Assembly (NCBI RefSeq): GCF_004363955.1
Contig: NZ_SNZR01000011.1
Span: 1,488,001 to 1,552,000, forward strand
DNA: 64,000 bases
DNA from: Enterovirga rhinocerotis
GTDB taxonomy: Bacteria > Pseudomonadota > Alphaproteobacteria > Rhizobiales > Beijerinckiaceae
Direction of reading: 5' to 3'
The notes beneath the pieces were generated by a model that had not been told where the DNA came from, searched no databases, and worked only from the letters and a program-made list of their open reading frames with translations. Numbering within the stretch: position 1 is the first letter of the stretch; the number at the start of each line of letters is the position of its first letter. The position numbers were made by a program, and so were the translations under genes. This document shows, one piece after another, positions 27,129 through 36,182 of the stretch.

Positions 27129-30100
27129 TCACGCCGCGAGCTTCTGCGGCTCGGGCTCGTGGAGGACGGGCACGGCGGGGGCGCCTTCCCACTCGCTGTT
27201 CGCGGGGATCGACTCGCCCTTCATGATCACGGTCAGCGGCCGCAGCACCGCGAAATCGCCGACCTTCGAATCGTAGAGCACGGTCGCGTTCGAGCCGACG
27301 GTGACGCCGTTCCCCAGTTCGACGCGCCCGACCTTCATCACGCGGTCCTCGTAGAGATGGGTCTGGAGGGCGGCGAGCTCGTTGATGACGCAGAAATCGC
27401 CGATCTTCACGCAATCGAATTCGGTGATGTCGGTCGAGATCATGCAGATGCCCTTGCCGGTCTTGGTCCCGAAGAGGCGCAGGATCCAGGGCAGGAAGGG
27501 CGTGCCCTGCGTGTGCTCGAGCAGCACCTTGCCCGCGAGGCCCCAATAGAGGACGGCGACGGCCTCCGTCCGCATCGCCCACCACGACCACATCGGCTTC
27601 ATCAGCGGCTGATAGCGGCCCATCAGCGCCCATTTCACGCCGACGACGACCAGCGTCTGCGCGACCGCGATGGCGACGCTGGCGAGGATGAAGCTGACCG
27701 CGAGCCAGCCCCAGTCGCCCCGCAGCACCGCCGGGTAGAAGAGCGTATCGACGGCCGTGATGCCGAACGAGATGAAGAGCATGCCCGGGAAGGAGGTGTG
27801 GAGCGTCTCGAAGCCGAGGCGCGCGAGCTTCATCCGAAGGCTCGGCTCGTAGGTCGCTGCGCCCCCCGCATCGATCTTCTGGCGCGTCGGCAGCTTAATC
27901 GGCGGCGAGCCGAACCAGGTGTCGCCCTCGGCCATCATGTCGTTCGCGGGCGGCTTGGACTTGATCCCGATCAGCACGTTGTCCGGGATCTTCGTGCCGG
28001 GCGGCACGACGGCGTCGTTGCCGACGAAGACCTTGCTCCCGGTCTCGACAGGCTCAAGATACATGTAGCCGCGCCGCACGTCCTCGTCGCCGAAGACCAC
28101 CTCGTCGGCGACGAAGTTCCCGGCCCCGATGCCGACGATGTCGTAACGCCCCGAGAGGTTCGTCGAGATCTCGGCGCCCCGGCCGATCTTCGCGCCCATC
28201 AGGCGATACCAGGCCCGCATGAACACCGTCGCGAAGAGGGAGGACAGCGTCTCGAGCGTGACCTCCGTGCCAAGCGAGACGATCCACTTGCGCATGTAGA
28301 AGCCGGAGAAGATCGAGAATCGGCCCGAGCGCAGCGTCGGCAGGACGGCCCAGCGCACGAGCGCGATCAGCAGCACCGTCAGCGCGGTCAGCGCGATGGC
28401 CGTCGGCCACGTGATCAGCGGCAGGTACCAGAAATAGCTCACCTCGAAGGTCGCCGAGATCCAGTCGTCGATGCGCTCGAAGATGAAGAAGGCCGGGAAG
28501 ATCGGCAGCAGGCTCACGGCCGGCATCACGATGAGCATCGCGGCATAGATGCAGCCGAGGAAGATGCGCCGTCCGCGCGTCGCTTCGGCCTGGGGCGGCA
28601 GCGCGGCGAGATCGACCATCCCGACCTTGCGGCCCGGCGAGCCGTCCCAGCGTTCTCCCGCCTGCACGACCGCGCCTTCGGGCACCGTGGTGAGGTCGGC
28701 GAGTTCGGCGCCGTCATGGATCACGGCGCCCGGCGAGACGACGCAGGAGGTGCCGATCAGGACGTCCGCGCCGACATGGATCGGCGCGATCACGAGTTCG
28801 TTGCCGACGATCTCGACATTGTGCAGGCAGACCTTGCTGCCGACGACCGTTCCCGCCCCGACGGTGAGAAGGTCCGGCGCGCCGCAATGGAGATCGGCGA
28901 TGACGGCGTCCCGCCCGATCTTCGCGCCGAGAAGGCGCAGGTAGATCGCGATGGCCGGCGATCCCTGCAGCCACTTGATGTGGATCAGCGTGAGAAGCCG
29001 CGTCACCAGCCACCAGCGGAAATAATAGCTTCCCCAGAGCGGATAGCGGCCGGGCTTCGTCCGCCCGAGGATCAGCCATTTCGCGGCGATGGCGATGGCG
29101 CCCGTGACGATGTTGATCATCACGTAGACGGCGAAGATGCCGAGGATCTCGGCCCACCATTCGAGGCCCTCGCCCGCGATGATGAGGTAGGTGAGGAAGA
29201 CGCCGAGCCATTGCGTCGTCGTCAGCGCGACGAGGAACGGCATCGCGACGGCCTGCGCGAGGCCGCAGAGAAAGCGCCGCCGCAACGGCGGCGGCTCGAA
29301 GGACATGTCGCGGATCGCGGTCTCCGCCCCGACCCCGCCGGTGCGGCGGACGAGGTCTTCCGCCATCGCGCGCAGCGTGCGGTGGGTATAGACGTCCTGA
29401 AGGGTGATCGAGGCGAGCGCGGGCGTCTCGCGCACGGCGCCGACGAACCGGGCCGCGATCAGCGAATGACCGCCCAGTTCGGCGAAGAAATCAGCCTCGA
29501 AGGGAATGGTCTGGTTTCCGAAGGCGCGCTTGGCCGCGACGAGGAGGGCGGCCTCGGTCTCGCTCGCCGGCTCGTCCTGCTCGCCCGGCGCATCGCCGAA
29601 GCTGAGCGGGGCGGCGCGCAGCGCCTTCCGGTCGACCTTGCCCGAACTCAGCCGGGGCAACTCGCCGACCGTCTCGAAATGGTCCGGCACCATGTAGGGC
29701 GGCAGGTCCCGCCGCAGGGCGGCACGCATCTGCGTCGCCACCGCCTCGGCGCCGCGCTCGGGCACGATGAAGGCGACGAGCCGGTCGAGCCCGTCATCCT
29801 GCCGCATCACGACCGCCGCCTGGCCGATGCCCGCGAGATCCGACACGCGCGTCTCGATCTCGCCGAGTTCGACGCGGAAGCCGCGGATCTTCACCTGATC
29901 GTCGATGCGGCCGTGGAAGGCGAGTTCGCCCTCGGGCGTCAGCGCCACCGCGTCGCCCGAGCGGTAGAGGATCGGATCCCGGCCGTCGCCGCCGAAGGGG
30001 TTGTCGACGAATTTCTCCGCCGTCAGCTCCGGCCGCTTGAGGTATCCGGTCGCGACGCCGGGCCCGCCGATCCAGAGTTCACCCTGCTCGCCGGGGCCGC

Positions 30101-31172
30101 AGAGCCGGCCCGATTCGTCGACGACATAGGCCGTGTAGTTCGCGATCGGCCGGCCGATCGTCACGGGCTGTCCGGGCAGCGCCTCGCAGGCCGTCGCGAC
30201 CACCGTCGCCTCGGTCGGACCGTAGGTGTTGAAGAGCCGGCAGCCGGGCTTCGCCCAGCGGTTCACGAGGGGCGCGGGCAAGGCCTCGCCGCCCATCAGG
30301 ATCAGGCGCAGGCTCGGCACCTCGCGCGAGATCATGGCGAGGAGGGTCGGGACGGTATCGAGGACCGTCACGCCCGCCGCATCGAGGAGCCCCGGCAGGT
30401 TCTCGACATCCCCGATCATCGCCGGGGTCGCGACATGCAGCGTCGCGCCGACCATGAGGGGGATCCAGATCTCCTCCATCGAGAGGTCGAAGGCGACCGA
30501 GGCGCCCTGGAAGACGATGTCGTCCTGCGTGAAGCCGTAGAGTTCGTTCGCCGAACGCAGGAAATGGCAGATGTTGCGCTGGCTGATGACGATGCCCTTC
30601 GGCACGCCCGTCGAGCCGGAGGTGTAGATCAGATAGGCGGGGTGATCCGGCGTGACCCCGGCCGGGCGCGCCGGCACCGCGCGCGTGTCGGCATCGTCGA
30701 CGAGTTGTGCCGCGGTCAGGATCGGCACGTTGGTCGGCGCGCGGCCCGAGAGCGAGGCGCTCGTCAGCAGCCCCTTCGCCTCGGCATCGTCGAGGCAGAC
30801 GGCGATGCGGTCGGCCGGAGCGTCGGCGTCGAAGGGCAGCCAGGCGGCGCCGGTCTTGGTGATGGCGATCTGCGCGATCAGGAGGTCCGCGCCGCGCTCC
30901 ATCCAGAGCCCGACCACCATGCCCGGCCCGATGCCGAGGCGCAGGAGGCCGCGCGCGATCGCATCGGCCTTCGCATCGACATCGCGATAGGTGAGCCGCT
31001 GCTCGCCGAAGACCATGGCGGGGTGGTCGCCCCGTCCCGCGACGCTCGCCGCGAAGATTTCCGAGAGCACCTCGTCGCGGACGAGATCGGGACGGATGTC
31101 TCCCAAGAGGACGGCCGCGTCGCGGCGCCCACCCTCCGCACCCGGACGGAGCGCGTCTGACGCAACCCTCAT
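27129..31172 (-). CDS. Membrane-anchored NRPS-like synthetase (Pls/PosA family)
   Basis: A 1347-aa fused protein. The adenylation domain covers about residues 30-515: YTSGSTGVPKG near 183-193, YGPTEAT 317-323, GRIDDQVKIRGFRVELGEIE near 421-440 and the catalytic Lys512. A carrier domain follows with GGHSLIA (Ser570 is the phosphopantetheine site). The rest (about 630-1347) alternates membrane helices with hexapeptide-like beta-helix segments (for example GAKIGRDAVIADLHCGAPDL and GAKIGRGAEISTNLSGRYDI). There is no condensation or thioesterase domain of normal type. This is the layout of epsilon-poly-lysine synthetase-like proteins, which make short isopeptide or amino-acid conjugates at the membrane. 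By eye alignment with GrsA the pocket is D-L-E-D-L-G-T-V-V-K; its acidic residues suggest a basic amino acid. No tailoring or export gene is adjacent. A phosphopantetheinyl transferase must act from elsewhere. Product unknown. Confidence 0.88.
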   Translation of the reverse strand: MRVASDALRPGAEGGRRDAAVLLGDIRPDLVRDEVLSEIFAASVAGRGDHPAMVFGEQRLTYRDVDAKADAIARGLLRLGIGPGMVVGLWMERGADLLIAQIAITKTGAAWLPFDADAPADRIAVCLDDAEAKGLLTSASLSGRAPTNVPILTAAQLVDDADTRAVPARPAGVTPDHPAYLIYTSGSTGVPKGIVISQRNICHFLRSANELYGFTQDDIVFQGASVAFDLSMEEIWIPLMVGATLHVATPAMIGDVENLPGLLDAAGVTVLDTVPTLLAMISREVPSLRLILMGGEALPAPLVNRWAKPGCRLFNTYGPTEATVVATACEALPGQPVTIGRPIANYTAYVVDESGRLCGPGEQGELWIGGPGVATGYLKRPELTAEKFVDNPFGGDGRDPILYRSGDAVALTPEGELAFHGRIDDQVKIRGFRVELGEIETRVSDLAGIGQAAVVMRQDDGLDRLVAFIVPERGAEAVATQMRAALRRDLPPYMVPDHFETVGELPRLSSGKVDRKALRAAPLSFGDAPGEQDEPASETEAALLVAAKRAFGNQTIPFEADFFAELGGHSLIAARFVGAVRETPALASITLQDVYTHRTLRAMAEDLVRRTGGVGAETAIRDMSFEPPPLRRRFLCGLAQAVAMPFLVALTTTQWLGVFLTYLIIAGEGLEWWAEILGIFAVYVMINIVTGAIAIAAKWLILGRTKPGRYPLWGSYYFRWWLVTRLLTLIHIKWLQGSPAIAIYLRLLGAKIGRDAVIADLHCGAPDLLTVGAGTVVGSKVCLHNVEIVGNELVIAPIHVGADVLIGTSCVVSPGAVIHDGAELADLTTVPEGAVVQAGERWDGSPGRKVGMVDLAALPPQAEATRGRRIFLGCIYAAMLIVMPAVSLLPIFPAFFIFERIDDWISATFEVSYFWYLPLITWPTAIALTALTVLLIALVRWAVLPTLRSGRFSIFSGFYMRKWIVSLGTEVTLETLSSLFATVFMRAWYRLMGAKIGRGAEISTNLSGRYDIVGIGAGNFVADEVVFGDEDVRRGYMYLEPVETGSKVFVGNDAVVPPGTKIPDNVLIGIKSKPPANDMMAEGDTWFGSPPIKLPTRQKIDAGGAATYEPSLRMKLARLGFETLHTSFPGMLFISFGITAVDTLFYPAVLRGDWGWLAVSFILASVAIAVAQTLVVVGVKWALMGRYQPLMKPMWSWWAMRTEAVAVLYWGLAGKVLLEHTQGTPFLPWILRLFGTKTGKGICMISTDITEFDCVKIGDFCVINELAALQTHLYEDRVMKVGRVELGNGVTVGSNATVLYDSKVGDFAVLRPLTVIMKGESIPANSEWEGAPAVPVLHEPEPQKLAA

Positions 31173-31271
31173 CGCCTTGTCAGCCTTCCTGCCTGGTTCC
31201 GCTCTGACGAGGGCCGACCGATGCCCGCCGGGTCTTGAACACGGCTTGAACGACGCCCGCCGCCGATCGGT

Positions 31272-31853
31272 TCAGTGCCAGCGGTAGCCGTTCGCCGCGA
31301 AGACGAGAACCCGGCCCTGCCAGATATCGACCAGCGGTGCCTTCTCCTTTGGCACGCCCGCCAGAAGATGCAACAGAGCGCGCGCCACGCCCCCGTGCGA
31401 GACGAGGACGCAGGAGGCGGGAAGATCGTCCGCGGCCAGCGCGATCCGCGCCGTCAGGTCGGCATAGCTCTCCCCGCCGGGCGGCCGATAACCCCATTTG
31501 TCGCGCTCGCGGCGCGCGGCGAGATCCGCGTGCTGCCGGCGGACCTCCTTCCAGGTCGAGCCTTCCCATTCGCCGAAGCTGAGTTCCGCCCAGCGGGAAA
31601 CAGCCGTGTAGCCCTCCGCCGGAAGGCCGAGGCCACGGCGCAGGATCTCCATCGTCTCGCGCGTGCGGCCGAGCGGGCTCGCGATGAAGGGCAGCGTCTC
31701 GACCTCGGGCGCGATCTTGCGCAGCTTGCGCGCAACCTCCTCGGCCTGAACGCGGCCGAAGGCGTTCAGCGGGATGTCGCGCTGGCCCTGCAGGCGCGCC
31801 TCGGCGTTCCAGTCGGTCTCGCCGTGCCGGACGAAATAGACGGTTCGGTCCAG
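31272..31853 (-). CDS. Histidine phosphatase family protein
   Basis: A 193-aa phosphoglycerate-mutase-like phosphatase. The catalytic VYFVRHGETDWNAEARLQGQ is at the N-terminus; SPLGRTRETMEIL and VSHGGVARALLHLL supply the other active-site Arg and His. The substrate is unknown. Odd point: no ATG, GTG or TTG is available. CTG at 31853 is 7 nt after GAGGG and yields the expected family N-terminus (DRTVYFVRHGE), so I infer a CTG start; CTG 31859, overlapping the fabI stop, is the alternative. It is coupled to fabI. Confidence 0.85.
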   Translation of the reverse strand: MDRTVYFVRHGETDWNAEARLQGQRDIPLNAFGRVQAEEVARKLRKIAPEVETLPFIASPLGRTRETMEILRRGLGLPAEGYTAVSRWAELSFGEWEGSTWKEVRRQHADLAARRERDKWGYRPPGGESYADLTARIALAADDLPASCVLVSHGGVARALLHLLAGVPKEKAPLVDIWQGRVLVFAANGYRWH

Positions 31854-31855
31854 GA

Positions 31856-32680
31856 TCAGCCCTCGCGATCGAGGGAGAGATCGGGCGCCTCGGGATTCTT
31901 CATGCCCACGACGTGATAGCCGGCATCGACATGCATGACTTCGCCGGTGACACCCTTCGCCATGTCCGAGGCGAGGTAGGACGCGGTCTCGCCGACCTCC
32001 TCGATGCTGACGGTCCGGCGCAGCGGCGCGTTGTACTCGTTCCAGCGCAGGATGTAGCGGAAATCGCCGATCCCCGACGCCGCGAGCGTCTTGATCGGGC
32101 CGGCCGAGATCGCGTTCACGCGGATCGCGTTCGGGCCGAGATCGGCCGCGAGGTAGCGGACCGAGGCTTCCAGCGCGGCCTTGGCGACGCCCATCACGTT
32201 GTAGTGGGGCATCCACTTCTCGGAGCCGTAATAGGTCAGCGTGATGAGCGAGCCGCCATTCGGCATCAGCTTCTCGGCCCGGCGCGCGACGGCGGTGAAC
32301 GAGTAGCAGGAGATGAGCAGCGACTTCGTGAAGTTCGCCTCGCTCGTATCGACGTAGCGGCCGGTCAGCTCGTCCTTGTCCGCGAAAGCGATCGCGTGGA
32401 CGAGGAAGTCGATCGTGCCGAAACGGCGCTCCGTCTCGGCGAAGACCGCGTCGATGCTGTCGGAATCGGTCACGTCGCAATGGCCGACGACCTCGCCGCC
32501 CAATTCCTTCGCCAGCGGCTCGACGCGCTTCTTCAACGCGTCGCCCTGATAGGTGAAGGCGAGCTCTGCCCCGTGCGCTCTCGCCGAACGGGCGATTCCC
32601 CACGCGATCGAGCGGTTATTGGCGACGCCCATAATGAGGCCCCGCTTGCCTGCCAGCAGGCCCGCTCCCTTATCCGCCAT
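31856..32680 (-). CDS. fabI: Enoyl-[acyl-carrier-protein] reductase, NADH type
   Basis: A 274-aa SDR-type enzyme of fatty-acid elongation that reduces trans-2-enoyl-ACP. The N-terminal GLIMGVANNRSIAWGIA binds NADH. The active-site Tyr/Lys pair lies in TYYGSEKWMPHYNVMGVAKAA split over about residues 146-163, and ISAGPIKTLAASGI is the FabI substrate loop. It overlaps the start region of the phosphatase gene downstream. Confidence 0.96.
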   Translation of the reverse strand: MADKGAGLLAGKRGLIMGVANNRSIAWGIARSARAHGAELAFTYQGDALKKRVEPLAKELGGEVVGHCDVTDSDSIDAVFAETERRFGTIDFLVHAIAFADKDELTGRYVDTSEANFTKSLLISCYSFTAVARRAEKLMPNGGSLITLTYYGSEKWMPHYNVMGVAKAALEASVRYLAADLGPNAIRVNAISAGPIKTLAASGIGDFRYILRWNEYNAPLRRTVSIEEVGETASYLASDMAKGVTGEVMHVDAGYHVVGMKNPEAPDLSLDREG

Positions 32681-32776
32681 GACCCACCCGCAAAACCCTC
32701 GACTGAGAACAGAGAAATTGTTTAGCGGAGCCTCTCCGTAGACGGAAGAGCCTCCCGCCGCTTCGAAAAGCCCCGG

Positions 32777-33667
32777 TCAACCGACTTTCGCCGCCCGGCG
32801 CGACTTTGCATAGTCGACCAGGGCGTCGTCGGCTTGTGGCGGCAGCCTGATCTCGACGGTGGCGAGAAGGTCGCCGTGCCCGTCCTTTCGCGGCAGCCCC
32901 TTGCCCCTCAGGCGGAAGGTGCGTCCGGAGGTCGTCATGGCCGGGATGTTCATCTCGACGGACCCGGTCGGCGTCTCGACCCGCACCCTGCCGCCGAGGA
33001 TCGCGTCCTCGAGATCGACCGGCACCCGCGTCTTCAGGTCCTGGCCTGAGACCACGTACCGCTCCTGCGGCGCGATCTTGACCGTGAGGAGGACGTCGCC
33101 CGGCTCGCCGCCGCCCTGCCCCGGTCCGCCGAGACCACGCAGACGGATGGTCTGGCCGTCGCCGACGCCGGCGGGGAGAGTCACCTCGACGTCACGCCCG
33201 CCCGACAATCCGATGCGCTGCTTGCGCTCCCGCGCGATGTCCTCGATCGTCACGGTGAGGACCGCCGAGATGTCCTCGCCCTTCCGCGTCCGGGACCCTC
33301 GCCCGCCGCGCAGCGCGTCTCCGAACAGGTGGGAGAAGATGTCGTCCGCGCCCGAGCCGGCGCCGGCGCCGCCGAAGCCCGAGGCGAACCCCTCGAAGCC
33401 CTGGCGTCCGCCGCCCCCGAACCCCTCGAAGCCCTGGAATTTCGGCTTGCCCTCGGCATCGATCTCGCCCCGGTCGAACTGGGCGCGCTTCGTCTGGTCG
33501 CCGAGGATCTCGTAGGCGGTGTTGATCTCGGCGAACTTCTCCTTCGCCTTCGGATCGTCGGCGTTCCGGTCGGGGTGGTACTGCTTGGCGAGCTTGCGGA
33601 AGGCCCGCTTGATCTCGGCCTCGTCAGCTCCCCGCTTGATGTTCAGTGCCTGGTAGGGATCGCGCAT
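32777..33667 (-). CDS. DnaJ/CbpA-like cochaperone without zinc finger
   Basis: A 296-aa type II Hsp40. The J domain (residues 4-68) has the essential HPD in QYHPDRNADD. A Gly/Phe-rich linker (about 75-125) follows, then two C-terminal substrate-binding domains (about 130-290). Zinc-finger Cys are absent, which separates it from DnaJ proper and fits the CbpA branch. It presents or assists DnaK with non-native proteins. It is upstream of fabI on the same strand. Confidence 0.93.
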   Translation of the reverse strand: MRDPYQALNIKRGADEAEIKRAFRKLAKQYHPDRNADDPKAKEKFAEINTAYEILGDQTKRAQFDRGEIDAEGKPKFQGFEGFGGGGRQGFEGFASGFGGAGAGSGADDIFSHLFGDALRGGRGSRTRKGEDISAVLTVTIEDIARERKQRIGLSGGRDVEVTLPAGVGDGQTIRLRGLGGPGQGGGEPGDVLLTVKIAPQERYVVSGQDLKTRVPVDLEDAILGGRVRVETPTGSVEMNIPAMTTSGRTFRLRGKGLPRKDGHGDLLATVEIRLPPQADDALVDYAKSRRAAKVG

Positions 33668-33776
33668 GAAAGGCTCCGGTCCCGCGCCGCTGGGAGGCGG
33701 CCGGGAGCGATGTCACGGGACATGTAGGGAGGGTGTTGCCGGCATGCAACGCCCTGGTTGTGGAGCGATGCGCCGT

Positions 33777-34235
33777 TCAGGCCGGTTTGCGCCATGGCCG
33801 GACGTCCTTCAGCTCCCAATCGTCCGCGGAGAGCCGGCAGGCATTGCCCTGCAGGGACGTGCTCCGGTCCGGAAACTCGATCGTCGCGAGGAAGGCGCGG
33901 CAGATCTCGTGCTCCTTCACGAAGGGCTGCGCGACGGGCGTGATGGTGCCGCTGATCCGCGAATCCGGGTTATCCCATTTCACGGCGGCGCCGCTGCCCT
34001 GGGGATCGAGCGCGATGGCGAGCGCTCCCTTGGCGCGGCGCCAATCCTCCTGCCCGAGATCGGGAGACAGCGTCGTCGCCGCCGGGCGGATCGAGCCCGT
34101 CGTTTCCACCTTCTCGTCGGACGAGCCGGTGAGCGACAGGCTGCAGCTGCCGAGAAAGAGGCTCAGGAAAGCCGCCGCAGCACTCGCGCGGATGGCTTCG
34201 CGGGCGTTCGATCGTCGCCTATAGGTCTCGCTCAT
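33777..34235 (-). CDS. RT0821/Lpp0805-type surface lipoprotein
   Basis: A 152-aa lipoprotein with a good lipobox (LFLGSC, Cys about residue 31). The mature part DWRRAKGALAIALDPQGSGAAVKWDNP and the later EICRAFLATIEF / GNACRLSADDWEL match the small surface-antigen family found beside pdxH in rhizobia. Function is unknown; an outer-membrane location is likely. It is divergent from pdxH. Confidence 0.75.
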   Translation of the reverse strand: MSETYRRRSNAREAIRASAAAAFLSLFLGSCSLSLTGSSDEKVETTGSIRPAATTLSPDLGQEDWRRAKGALAIALDPQGSGAAVKWDNPDSRISGTITPVAQPFVKEHEICRAFLATIEFPDRSTSLQGNACRLSADDWELKDVRPWRKPA

Positions 34236-34276
34236 CGGCCTTCGGGTGAGTACGCAACAAACGATCGGAATAGAGC

Positions 34277-34882
34277 GTGGACAACTTAACAGGTGATTTC
34301 ACGGAGGCGTCCGAGCCCTTCCGCCTGTTCGAAACCTGGCTGGCGGAGGCCTCGCGATCCGAGCCGAACGATGCGAACGCGATGGCCCTCGCGACCGTCG
34401 ATGCCGACGGCCTGCCGGATGTCCGGATGGTGCTGCTCAAGGGGGCCGATCCCTCGGGCTTCGTATTCTACACCAACCTCGAATCCGCCAAGGGCGTCGA
34501 GCTTGCGGGGCAGCCCAAGGCGGCGGCGGTGTTTCACTGGAAGAGCCTGCGGCGACAGGTCCGCATCCGAGGGCCCGTCTCCCGCGTGTCCGACGCCGAG
34601 GCCGATGCCTATTTCGCGAGCCGCCCGCGCGACAGCCGCATCGGCGCCTGGGCCAGCCAGCAGTCGCGCCCGCTGGAAAGCCGCTTCGCGCTGGAGAAGG
34701 CCGTGGCCGTGAAGGCGGCCCGCTACGCCGTCGGCGAGGTGCCGCGCCCTCCCTACTGGAGCGGCTTCCGCATCGCCCCGGTCGCGATCGAGTTCTGGCA
34801 GGACAAGCCGTTCCGCCTGCACGACCGCGTCCGCTTCACGAAAGCGGCGGACGGCTGGACCACGGCGCGCCTCTATCCTTGA
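34277..34882 (+). CDS. pdxH: Pyridoxamine 5'-phosphate oxidase
   Basis: A 201-aa FMN enzyme that makes pyridoxal 5'-phosphate from PNP or [35 protein letters not shown] and the C-terminal [18 protein letters not shown] are family landmarks. The start is GTG at 34277, with GGA upstream. Length is normal. It lies divergent from a lipoprotein gene and convergent with the RNA methylase. Confidence 0.96.
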   Translation: MDNLTGDFTEASEPFRLFETWLAEASRSEPNDANAMALATVDADGLPDVRMVLLKGADPSGFVFYTNLESAKGVELAGQPKAAAVFHWKSLRRQVRIRGPVSRVSDAEADAYFASRPRDSRIGAWASQQSRPLESRFALEKAVAVKAARYAVGEVPRPPYWSGFRIAPVAIEFWQDKPFRLHDRVRFTKAADGWTTARLYP

Positions 34883-34911
34883 TCCCACGATCCCCGGATC
34901 ACAGGATCAAG
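34878..34911. terminator. Bidirectional hairpin between pdxH and the RNA methyltransferase gene
   Basis: CTTGATCC at 34878 pairs with GGATCAAG at 34904, with a smaller GATCCCCGGATC palindrome in the loop. It overlaps the pdxH stop and lies just before the converging gene's stop. Confidence 0.55.
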
Positions 34912-34919
34912 GGCGGCGA

Positions 34920-36182
34920 TCAGCGCCGGCGCGGGCTGCGCCCTCCCCGGCCGCGCTCCCGCCGGAACGTGCCCACGAGCTCGACATGGGCGCTCCACTT
35001 GAACTGATCGACCGGCACGACGCTCTCCAAGGCGAAGCCGCCCGAGACCAGCGCCGCCGCGTCCCGGGCGAAGGTCCCGGCATCACAGGAGACCATGATC
35101 ACCCGATCCAGGGATGACGGGATCATCTGACGGATCTGCGCCTCCGCCCCCTGGCGCGGCGGGTCGATGACGGCCGCGTCGAAGCGCTCGAATTCCGTCG
35201 GCAGGAGCGGCCTACGGAAGAGGTCGCGCTGCTCGGTCGTGATCCGGCGCAGCCCCTCCGTGCGCCGCGCCGCCTTGTCGAGGGCCGCAAGGAGCGCCGC
35301 CTCGCCCTCGACGGCATGGACCTCCGCCCGCTCCGCGAGCCGGAGCGCGAAGGGGCCGACGCCGCAGAAGAGATCGGCGACGCGCTTCGCCTTGCCCACC
35401 CCCTCCAGCACCAGCGCGGTGAGAGCCGCCTCCCCCGCAGCCGTCGCCTGCAGGAAGCCGCCCGGCGGCGGCACCGGTGCGGCGCGGCCCATCGGGACGG
35501 CCGGCGGGCGCCGCTCGACCAGCACGTCGCCATGGATCGAGACCCGCGCGAGATCGAGTTCGGCCGCGAGTGCGATCAGGCTCTGGCGCTGCTTGTCGCT
35601 GGCCTTCCCCGAGCCGCGCAGATCCGCGTCGAGCCCCGCCTCGCTCGCCGTCACGGCGACGTCGATCGGCTTGCCGGAGGCGATCACCACGGCCGCGAGC
35701 CGCGCGGCGATGGCGGGCGCGGGATGGAGCGCCGGCACCGTGATCGGGCAATGCTCGATCGGCACGAGATCATGGCTGCCGGCCGCCATGAAGCCCGACC
35801 TCACCTCGCCATCGATGCGGCGGGCGTGGAGCACCATCCGCCGCCGCCCCGCGCCATGGCCGTCCGCGAGGGCACCGATCGGCGGCGCGAGCCCGGCCCG
35901 GGCGAGGGTCGAGACGACCTTCTCGCGTTTCCATGCTGCATAAGGTTCTGCGGCCAAGTGCTGGGAAACACAGCCTCCGCACCGGCCGAAATAGATGCAG
36001 AACGGCTCCACGCGGTCCGGCGAGGCCTCGTCGACCGAGAGCAGCCGCGCGCGCTTCCCGCCGGGCTCGACCGTCACCCGTTCGCCCGGCAGCGCATAGG
36101 GGACGGGCACGGGCCCTGCGGCGGTGTCCGCGATCCCGTCGCCGCCGGCGCCGAGCCGGTCGATGCGCAGTTGCTCAGCCAC
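34920..36182 (-). CDS. Class I 23S rRNA (uracil-C5)-methyltransferase, RumA/RlmD-like
   Basis: A 420-aa SAM-dependent RNA methylase. An N-terminal TRAM-type domain (LRIDRLGAGGDGIA) is followed by Fe-S cysteines C-x5-C-x2-C in CIYFGRCGGC and a fourth in EHCPI. The SAM site reads VADLFCGVGPFALRLA, and the catalytic Cys is in VSCDAGTFARDA. It probably methylates U1939-type positions of 23S rRNA, though the exact uridine cannot be told. The start is GTG 36182, inside the tlyA gene (8 nt overlap), which is preferred over longer frames that lack family sequence. Confidence 0.9.
   Translation of the reverse strand: MAEQLRIDRLGAGGDGIADTAAGPVPVPYALPGERVTVEPGGKRARLLSVDEASPDRVEPFCIYFGRCGGCVSQHLAAEPYAAWKREKVVSTLARAGLAPPIGALADGHGAGRRRMVLHARRIDGEVRSGFMAAGSHDLVPIEHCPITVPALHPAPAIAARLAAVVIASGKPIDVAVTASEAGLDADLRGSGKASDKQRQSLIALAAELDLARVSIHGDVLVERRPPAVPMGRAAPVPPPGGFLQATAAGEAALTALVLEGVGKAKRVADLFCGVGPFALRLAERAEVHAVEGEAALLAALDKAARRTEGLRRITTEQRDLFRRPLLPTEFERFDAAVIDPPRQGAEAQIRQMIPSSLDRVIMVSCDAGTFARDAAALVSGGFALESVVPVDQFKWSAHVELVGTFRRERGRGGRSPRRR

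Noticed and set aside
27159-31160. A 1333-residue open frame on the plus strand, opposite the NRPS-like gene
   Set aside because: It is Asp/Arg/Gly/His-rich with no conserved motif; long antisense frames are expected in GC-rich DNA opposite real genes.
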